DNA of 64,000 bases from NCBI GenBank assembly GCA_964035015.1, contig OZ035998.1, positions 35,725,628-35,789,627 on the forward strand. Reading direction: 5' to 3'. This stretch comes from Corallium rubrum. Taxonomy: Eukaryota; Cnidaria; Anthozoa; Scleralcyonacea; Coralliidae. The stretch's first letter is position 1. The number at the start of each line of letters is the position of its first letter. Both the position numbers and the translations under genes were made by a program. Positions 56,688 to 64,000 of this stretch are shown here, piece by piece. Below the pieces are notes generated by a model. That model was not told where the DNA came from. It did no database searches and saw nothing but the letters and a program-made list of their open reading frames with translations.

Positions 56688-59600
56688 CTATACAATAAAA
56701 AAAACAATCAAAGAAGGTCAGTTATTTCATTTAAAGTTTGCATGGAGATGTAAACGTTTCATAATTTGAGAAGACAAGACGAGGCAGGGGGCGAGACAAG
56801 ACGAAGCGAGGCGAGACGAGGCAGGGGACGAGACGACCCAGGGGGCGAGACAAGGCAAACAGGACATATAATTTTCTATAATTTATATAATTTCGTATAT
56901 TTCTAACATAAAGTTTCCTTCAAACATCACTGACCACTTTTACTTAATCATTGACGTATATTGTTATTATTGATGTGTGGAGGGTGAAGTATATTATAAT
57001 AATTTTATCAGGCATTGTGGTGTATTTTGCGGGCTAAAATGAAGAACTCAGTGGGCTAAAATATAAGCGGGCTAAAATATATTTTAGCCCGCTAGCAGTT
57101 TTAACAGTTCTAAATCACAACTGGTTTGTTGTTTACGGAATTGCATACTTTTCTTGTCAGTACTTTGAAGCAACTATTATTTTGATGACAAATGTTGCGT
57201 TTTTCAGCAAAGTTTACATGTAAGTTATGAGTTATGTAACTAGCTATATTTCTTGTAATGAAATACACGCCAGCGGGATGGCGGCACTGTTCAAGGTAAT
57301 GTTTACTGTACTGTACTGTCTTTGATTTTCTTCCACACGCCCACTAAAATTATTGTAATAGTAATACAGTTGATGTTCTTGGGCAGAAATGTTTTTCTCT
57401 TCACAGAGCTAATTTTAACCCTCGCATGTGACTCGGGCTAAAATGAGCTGGAGTCGAGTCAAAAACATATTTATGCCTGCGAACATCAACTCTACAGAGT
57501 GTACTGCACCTTCTTTAATTATGGTAGAAGAAGTAAATTTTTATATCACGCCGAAAGCCCATCACTCCTTCTTTGTTGTCTGAAATTTTCAGAGCTAAAT
57601 AGTCATCTGCTCGCTTCCTGAGTCGTTTAAAGAGGCAACATCAAAATTTGAACTTTCCAAATGATGCAAATTATCTATGCTACCTACAGATTTTGGAAAA
57701 AACAGGGTGTCCCAAACGAATGTCGCCCATCCCGTTTTTGATAACAGCTTCGTTTGAATGCGGAATACAAGTTTGAATACATACGCATGTGAAAACTGAC
57801 CACAGGGGAATAAAGTTTGATTCCAAATGAAGCAATGCGGCATCAAATCATGTGGGGTTCCTTGGGATAAGAACAATGCTCATGAGAGTTCCATGCACAT
57901 GTTTGCCATGTAGACAGAAGTGCACTTTACTGGTTGGGCAACATTCCACTCCTGAGGAAAGAGCATTCATGGTACTTTCCTATCGTGAAAAAAGAAGCCC
58001 AACAAGGACAAGGGAAGCCTTTAGGAGAAGATTTCCAAATCTTGACGTAGCATACATAATTTGGACAAGTTCAAAATGTTGATGTTGCCTCTTTAAATGA
58101 CTACAGGAAGCGAGTAGATACATACTTAGCTCTGAAAATTTCAGACAACACAAAGGAGGGATGGGCTTTCGGCGTGATATAAAAATTTACTTCCTGTACC
58201 ATAATTAAAGAAGGTCCCATCCAGGCTTAACTATTGGTAGCGCCCTAACAGCACACGCCATCCGTGCTCCCCTATATGCTCCCAAGCTATATAATAATTT
58301 GATAATTGTCGTACTACATACTCACCAACATCATGCTCAATAGCCCATCGATACAATAGCTGTGCTGACGTTTTGTTGTACTTTGCTCCCATATTAACAA
58401 ACACAGGATCAGAAACAAGCTTTAAAGTAATAATGAGTAATAGGGAATAATAAAAAAGGTAGTAGATCATTAGCTAAAGAGGCTATGCCACGCTCTTTAG
58501 CAATGCTGAAACAAACAAAATTGTCGTAAAATTGCACAAAACATGAAAATAACGTTTTACACGATAATGGCAACACGTGTGACCAGTACACCAGTACATC
58601 TCGAAAATGCACGTGCAAATCTTGCTCGAGACAACAATTCTTTTCCGTTGACATCGACCTCTTTAAAAAATTATTATATTGTTCTTCATTAATTTACTAA
58701 CATGTTATATGTTTAAATAAAGTTGATGACATACCTTTCCAATTCCAAGAGACGAATATGCCTGAACAGTTATATTTTTTGAATTACAGTATTCCATAAG
58801 ATTCTTTTGGTACAAGTAAGGATGAAATTCTATCTACACATTAGAAAGGAAAACACAGCTCTTGTATCTACATGGAGAGTCGTTCTATATCTTCTAAAAC
58901 TTAAAACTTTGATAAATAGCTTTATAAAATAACGTGTCCTCTATGTACGCTCTGATTGACTGCGTTTCGTGCATTTATAAGAGTATGAAGATCATGAATG
59001 ACGTAAAATGACGTGGAATGGCGTGACCTGGTGGGAAAAGCTAGCGAACTTTCAAAACTAACCCACTTTTAGTTTTGTTTTTTCCCCTTCATATTTTATA
59101 AAACAAATAAAACACACCGCTCCTGTGCATATGTACTCTCATAAAGGTGGTTTGAACACGAAAGAAGGGTAAAGGCACTTGGCTATCTCTTCGTACCTCT
59201 ACTCAACTTCTTTCGTGTTCAAATGACGTCAAACGTGCCTTTATAAGGGTGCATATGCACGGAGTTTTATGTTTTATTTGTTAAATACACTTGGTACTTC
59301 AAAACAGTCTAGAATTTTCCGATTGAACAGAATCAACATTTAGGGGTGTTGGTGGCACAATGCATGGTTAGTGCACGTCGATAGCACGTGCCTTTCACCT
59401 CTGCGACCTGACCTGGGTTCGATTCTTGCCCTCAGCAGTTATCTGATTGATAATTTCACCTTGTCCACATGCGAGAAGAATGCTTCCAGTTTGACTCTAC
59501 AAACACCACAGGTTTCCTCCGGGTACCAACAAGGGATGGCCCTTACTTAACCTTACTGTAGCTGCGAAAGCTGTCGTAGCTTGTTAATACTCAGAAAAAA

Positions 59601-61108
59601 AGTCCGAGCTCTATAGCCACTGGGCCATTCCCTATGGCCAGAAGTCAAACATTTCGTGCCAGTCGCCGCCAACTTACGTACTACGTAGTGGAACATATGA
59701 CGCATTGCGGCCTTAGAACTTGTTCCCAATCCTAAGTTGACTGCCAAAAGCAATCTTGACGTCAGCACGGTCAGGTTATCCGGAAGTACTCTGTGCCGGG
59801 GGAGTCGGAAAAGCGGTAAAGTAAACAACAGATGCCGGTTCGTTTAGTTTTCACTGTTTAACAACAAATACAGTCAAAAGATGGCAAGTACACAACACGA
59901 AATATTGTTAAGGCATTGAGATTACTATAAAAGGTACCATTTAAGACTTGAAATTGAATTCTTCGTTACATTTTATAGTCTGTTTTTCAGTTTATATTAT
60001 CGTGAAGTTTCTTCGTTGTCGGCACTGAAGAAAAACAACGAAATTTAAAGGTTTTAGCTCAGTAACAGAAACAAATGCAAGAAATTAGCGTCCCAAACCT
60101 TATTAAGTACTTCTTGTGTCATTACATTCGTTTAAATTTTCTTAAATAACTCTTTTTGTCTGTTTTCAATCTACAAAAGCTATGAACTTCAGTGGCGACC
60201 ATCTTGGGTAGTGGTCACGTCATCATACAACTGGCACGCAAAATCCGGCCTCATGCCGCATCCAGTTTATATAGAGATCAGTGACTTGAACCCGCAACCT
60301 TCCGTGCATGTGAGTTCTAGTGGCTCAATGGTTAGATCGTCTGGCTAGCATTCGTAAAGTTTGTTGTTCGAGATTGAGGTTTACAGCAAAAGCAAACATG
60401 TCCAAAACATGCTCTAGAAATTTCAAAATCAAATAAAACCGGGTGACGATAAACTTTTTGGCGCAATATATGCATATGCCATGTAAAATAACTTTTAGAG
60501 ACATTGCGCCAAAAACGCCATCTCCCCCATCCCCCGTAACACCACCACCTTAACATGCAGAGTTCTAGCTAGAGGTTCAGGCTTTGACCGAAACAAAAGT
60601 TAATAATTTTGGCAAAAATGTCCACCCCCCCCCCCCCCCCACCCCCACCCCCCCACCCCCACTGCATGATCTTTCTAAATGGGCTTCAACCTAAAGGCCT
60701 GGGAAAACGCTTTCAACACTTCATTCAACATCGTTCAACATTGTTGAACGCGTGTTGAAATTTGAACATGTTCAAATTTCGTTCAACATTATTCAACACC
60801 TGATTCAACAACGTTCAACATCATTCAACAGGGGTGGCCAAACGCTTTCAACATGTTGAATCACGGTTGAATTCAAAAATGTTGAACGATGTTGAATGAA
60901 ATGTTGCAAGCGTTTGGCCAGGCCTTAAATATTCACACTCGCAATCTTACCAACTCACTTCTCTCCGATATGTTATTTGCGGGCACCAAAATCAACATAC
61001 CCAAGATGCACATTACCTGATTTACAGCTGGTACAACAGAGGCATACGAATTCATTTCCTCAAGATGCCCTACAAGGTAGTTAGATACGCCTATTGACTT
61101 CACATAGC
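56542..61108 (-). CDS. Gene B: aldo-keto reductase paralogue, last four exons
   Basis: Exons 61108-61017, 58833-58735, 58419-58326 and 56687-56542 match gene A exons 5-8 in length (92, 99, 94 and 146 bases), phase and sequence. No stop interrupts the 143 residues seen. It encodes [43 protein letters not shown] and [18 protein letters not shown], and ends NPEGVA. The part with Asp50, Tyr55, Lys84 and His117 was not found between 61108 and 64000. It must lie beyond the edge or be lost, so activity cannot be judged. Introns partly align with those of gene A, which supports whole-gene tandem duplication. Exons are better conserved than introns, suggesting both copies were kept under selection. 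Confidence 0.88.
56774..56865 (+). repeat. GGCGAGACAAGACGA minisatellite
   Basis: Purine-rich irregular repeats of GAGACAAGACGAGGCAGGGG, in gene B's last intron. Confidence 0.85.
57000..57495. repeat. GGGCTAAAAT repeat, copy 1
   Basis: Homologous to 61140-62100. Words include TTGCGGGCTAAAATG, GATGACAAATGTTGCGTTTT and AGTAATACAGTTGATGTTC. Both copies are in or beside gene B introns. Confidence 0.75.
57508..58215 (+). mobile_element. Foldback element with a possible transposase N-terminus
   Basis: Inverted ends share ACCTTCTTTAATTATGGTA and continue imperfectly for over 100 bases per arm. Between 57922 and 58040 the plus strand encodes [20 protein letters not shown] followed by [10 protein letters not shown]. 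This resembles the helix-turn-helix (DUF4817-like) start of some IS630/Tc1-related transposases. The rest of the transposase is gone. It lies in the last intron of gene B, antisense to the gene. The protein match is from memory of the motif and is moderate. Confidence 0.5.
58326..58419 (-). CDS. Gene B exon equivalent to A exon 7
   Basis: The 94-base exon differs from A by Ala to Ser in the LVADP motif and by its last base. Joining to the next exon gives DVAILPKS where A has DVPILPKS. Confidence 0.9.
58735..58833 (-). CDS. Gene B exon equivalent to A exon 6
   Basis: The 99-base exon starts with Ile instead of Val before [10 protein letters not shown]. The donor GTATGT and the intron bases just beyond it are shared with gene A. 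Confidence 0.9.
58930..59285. mobile_element. Second copy of the 14.5-kb MITE
   Basis: It has the same arms and outer words as 14546-14930, reversed. It is inserted in a gene B intron. Confidence 0.7.
59341..59530 (+). mobile_element. tRNA-derived SINE
   Basis: A tRNA-like head (TGGCACAATGCATGGTTAG and B-box GGGTTCGATTC) is followed by the tail CCACATGCGAGAAGAATGC and CCACAGGTTTCCTCCGGGTA. Similar tails are, to my recollection, common in cnidarian and other invertebrate SINEs. It lies in a gene B intron. Confidence 0.55.
60620..60662 (+). repeat. C-rich tract
   Basis: About 18 C followed by CCCCCAC repeats. Confidence 0.9.
60695..60925. mobile_element. 231-bp MITE made of TTCAAC words
   Basis: Ends AGGCCTGGGAAAACGCTTTC and AGGCCTGGCCAAACGCTTGC (inverse), with TAA duplicated at 60692 and 60926. 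The interior is almost wholly CATTCAAC, CGTTCAAC and the inverse GTTGAA words. Confidence 0.85.
61017..61108 (-). CDS. Gene B exon equivalent to A exon 5
   Basis: The 92-base exon lies between a TTTAG acceptor and a GTAATG donor. It has the cofactor-binding SNY and PAVNQ motifs. It differs from A at several codons (for example VLR to LVG after SNY), so it is not a recent copy. Confidence 0.9.
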
Positions 61109-61139
61109 CTAAATATTAACAAAAAAAAAGGATATTATA

Positions 61140-62100
61140 ATTAATTTTATCGGACATTGTGGTACATTTTGCGGGCTAAAATGCAGAATTCAGCGGGCTA
61201 AAATATATTTTATTTTTTATATATTTTATTATTTGTTTACGGAATTATATACTTTTCTTGTCAATGCTTTGAAGAAAAGATTGTCTTGATGACAAATGTT
61301 GCGTTTTTCTGGCAAGTTTACATGTACTGTAAGTTATGAGTTATGTAAATATTTATTGCACGCCAGCGGGGTTGCATGGTGGCACTGTTCAAGATATTGT
61401 TTATTTATTTATATATTTATTTATTTATTTATTAATCTTATTTTGACACGGTAGTCTCATCAACCTAGAGTAACCAATACAAAAAAAATATTACAAAGTT
61501 CTAATTATTACACTTAAAAAATATATATATAAAAAAAAGGCTGTTTTTCATAGGACCATGTATTTTTAACTTTTTTAAAAAAAGAGAAGATTTATTAAAT
61601 GTCCTATAAAAGTCAATGTTAATTCTTGGATAAAACCATATTTACATGTAATGGTGGCTACAAATTTGCCACTGATCCAATAACTAACTACATTAAAAGG
61701 TGTCTAAAAGTTTATCTGTAACTAACTATAATTACTAACTATCTACTCTATCAACATTAAAATACTTAAAATTAAAAAAAAATAAAGAAAAATATTTTTT
61801 TTTAAAGATGCAACTCATTTATAACTTTTCTTCTTGCATCAGTAGTATACTGTCTTTGTTTATGGGATGCCTTTGTTTATAGGATCTCTTTGTTTATAGG
61901 ATGCTAGATCACATCAGTGGTATACTGTATAATGTCTTCGATTTTCTTCTACAGGCTCACTAAAATTATTATTATAGTAATACAGTTGATGTTCTTGGGC
62001 ATAAATAGGTTTTTGCCCTTCTCAGAGCCAATTTTAACCCAGCTCGCCTTTGGCTCGGTCTAACATGAGCCTGAGTCGAGCCCGCGAACATCAGCTCTAT
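61140..62100. repeat. GGGCTAAAAT repeat, copy 2 with insertion
   Basis: Same as 57000-57495 but split at about 61399-61912 by an insert that begins with TTTA repeats. This is likely a retroelement 3' end in minus orientation, since copy 1 is continuous there. Confidence 0.7.
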
Positions 62101-62539
62101 TGTTATATTAATTCTCTAAAATTTAATTGATAACAATTGTTATATAGCTAGAGTTTCACTGGATGCAACGATGACTGTCATTGGATGGTTTGTGGTCCAT
62201 GACCTTAGCTAAATTTCAATGTCTACCGAGCGGGCAAAAGCGGGCAACAATTGAGAACTTATTGCCTGCTTGGTCAGTAAGTTTTCAATTGTTGCCCGCT
62301 AGAACTTTCAACTCTTCACGGCATCCTATAAACAAAAGCTTGTTTGGTACAAAAAAAAAAGAATATTTATAGGTCTTCAAAGCATGTGTGAAGATTCTGA
62401 GACTCATATTTGTTTGGCTGAAGTGAAATTACAGAGCTAGGCGAAATGTTTTGGTGAGTCTTACCGTTTGTCTTTTGTGTACTTTCCCTTGATAAACGTC
62501 GAAATTATTCAGCGAAACTCAAGCTATATAACAAAACAC

Positions 62540-62690
62540 TTAATGTCTGATCCATCGGGAAACAGTTAATTTTGTTTTCCCTCGAGTCTCGATGTTTCCC
62601 TCGACTTCGTCTCGGGAAATATCAAGACTCTCGGGAAAACAAATTTAAACTAACTGTTTCCCTCGGGAGCAGACATATTAAGTGTATACT
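62540..62690. repeat. Foldback with CGGGAAACAGTTAATTT arms
   Basis: TTAATGTCTGATCC.. and its near inverse enclose CTCGACTTCGTCTCGGG. Foldback element, type unknown. Confidence 0.75.
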
Positions 62691-63087
62691 ATATAATTTC
62701 AGAACTACTCATTGTTAAAATATATAGAAATATTAGAAATTTTATAAGCTTTCATTTGATGTAAAGTTCGAGTTACAACATTTTGTGAACAATATGTCAA
62801 ACAAAAGCAATTGAAAAATACTATTTGGGGTAGAAGGTTCAAGATTCTAGCTCAACGGAAAGTACTTTAAAAATGGGGAAATGTCTGCCATTTTCGTTTA
62901 GTTCGCAAGAAAGATGGGTCGAGTTTTCACAGAACGTTCACAACATTTATGGCCATATAATAAACTACTTATTGACCTCGCTTGTTCGGTCTGTACTTAA
63001 AAAAACATCGGTCCGATATTTCACTAGTACAGACCTCACGCTTGGTCAATATTAAGTAGTTAGTGTAGACTATGTATACGCTATTTT

Positions 63088-63172
63088 GAGGCCACGAGGG
63101 GATATGTGATTTATTCACCGAGGACGAAGCCCGAGGTGAATAAACACATATCCCCGAGGGGCCTCAAAATAA
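63088..63172. repeat. Foldback with GAGGCCACGAGGGGATATG arms
   Basis: Mirrored around a CCGAGGACGAAGCCCGAGG centre. Same CGAG-centre style as above. Confidence 0.78.
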
Positions 63173-63224
63173 CGTACTTATTTTTCACATGGCGAGGTTG
63201 ACAGGATTTCATAAGATAAGGAGT

Positions 63225-63325
63225 GGTGCGGGGGATATTAGACGGGAAGATTAGAGGAGAATATTATGGCGAGGAATGGTAGAGGGGAATATTAGAGGGG
63301 AATATTAGAGGGGAATATTAATCTA
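63225..63325 (+). repeat. 13-bp minisatellite
   Basis: AGAGGGGAATATT repeats three times exactly, with degenerate copies upstream. Confidence 0.85.
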
Positions 63326-64000
63326 TTGTTTTGCCAAGGGCTATTGAATATATTCGAATATATTCCCCTAACAGAACAAAGGAAACTGAGGCATTTAAAA
63401 AAGATGTTTTGTTTATTCGTAAATTGATGGAGAAGAAAAAAGAACGGGAAAAATTGTCACGCCAAATCAGCAAGCCAAAAAATTAGGCCTATTTTATTTA
63501 GAATTTGATGTAGATTAAGAATTAGAAAAACTTGTTTTGAGTCAAAACTCCATCAAATAAGTGTCAAAAATAGCTAAAAACAGAATATTGTCAAAATTCC
63601 AAAAGTCTCATTTTGCACAAATAAAGCCTAAAATGCCGTGTCATCCAGCAGAATTATACCATTAGAATTTTACTCTGAAAATCAAACTTAAATAAAGCAA
63701 AAAAAATTATAATTCGTATTTCAATTTTTTATGTGCACACTCCCCTAGTCCCCCTGACCTTCTTTGCTCTGTCTGTACGTTAAACTATTTGCCTTGTTTT
63801 GTTGTTTGTCTCACGAAAAGCTCAGGCAAATTATGAAAACCTCAAGCAAATTCCTATACCCATACAAACTTCTTCAGAGTTTTTCTACCTCTAGTTTTTA
63901 CTTTAGTTTTTTACAGCTATATACTCGTCAAGAAAAGTTCTTACCGCCGAAAATTTATAGTTATATGTATTGAAGAAGAATTCCTATCAAAAAATAAATT

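Larger units (their letters stand above)
62700..64000. other. Right edge, upstream side of gene B
   Basis: No AKR exon matching gene A exons 1-4 was found here. AT-rich with the 63-kb foldback and minisatellite. Confidence 0.5.

Noticed and set aside
61109..64000. Search for gene B exons 1-4
   Set aside because: No sequence resembling LIHWPG, DTAAVY or KMPMLG exons was found on the minus strand, so none is annotated.

Overview
The window is AT-rich animal nuclear DNA with spliced genes, long introns and very dense repeats. It shows no bacterial operons, ribosome-binding sites or CRISPR arrays. A Penelope-like GIY-YIG reverse-transcriptase relic, CR1/jockey-type LINE pieces, tRNA- and 5S-derived repeats and many foldback MITEs suggest a marine invertebrate. 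I think a cnidarian, perhaps an anthozoan, is most likely, but that is an inference from repeat families and not proven here.

Two protein-coding genes are supported, both on the minus strand and both aldo-keto reductases (AKR). Gene A (51433 down to 36460) is complete. It has eight GT-AG exons that join in one frame to give 291 residues, and the catalytic tetrad falls at Asp50, Tyr55, Lys84 and His117. Gene B (61108 down to 56542) is a paralogue with the same exon sizes and phases. Only its last four exons lie in the window; its 5' part is presumably beyond the right edge. B lies upstream of A in the same direction, and the two share some intron sequence, so they look like a tandem duplication.

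Left half (1-36.4 kb): no intact protein gene was recognised. It is dominated by two blocks (about 1.3-19.7 kb and 29.7-33.6 kb) of a tandemly amplified tRNA-Arg(CCT) unit. I count 18 full-length or near full-length copies and about a dozen relics, separated by homologous spacers. Interleaved are a 278-bp tandem array built on a different tRNA-like sequence with an AGA anticodon triplet (9.1-10.8 kb), a Penelope-like relic, LINE relics, a 5S-rRNA-derived fragment, and two copies of a 2.3-2.6 kb composite element carrying internal tandem repeats (16.9-19.2 and 33.7-36.4 kb). The stretch 20.5-29.6 kb is AT-rich and holds mostly microsatellites and short inverted elements.

Right half (36.4-64 kb): AKR introns and flanks packed with foldback elements. 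These include a 687-bp near-palindrome, a 469-bp foldback, a hAT-like element with a perfect 8-bp target duplication, TTA- and TA-flanked MITEs, a roughly 530-bp TTTG/TTGC microsatellite and a 54-bp minisatellite. Several insertions can be polarised because an uninterrupted (empty) homologous site is present elsewhere in the window.
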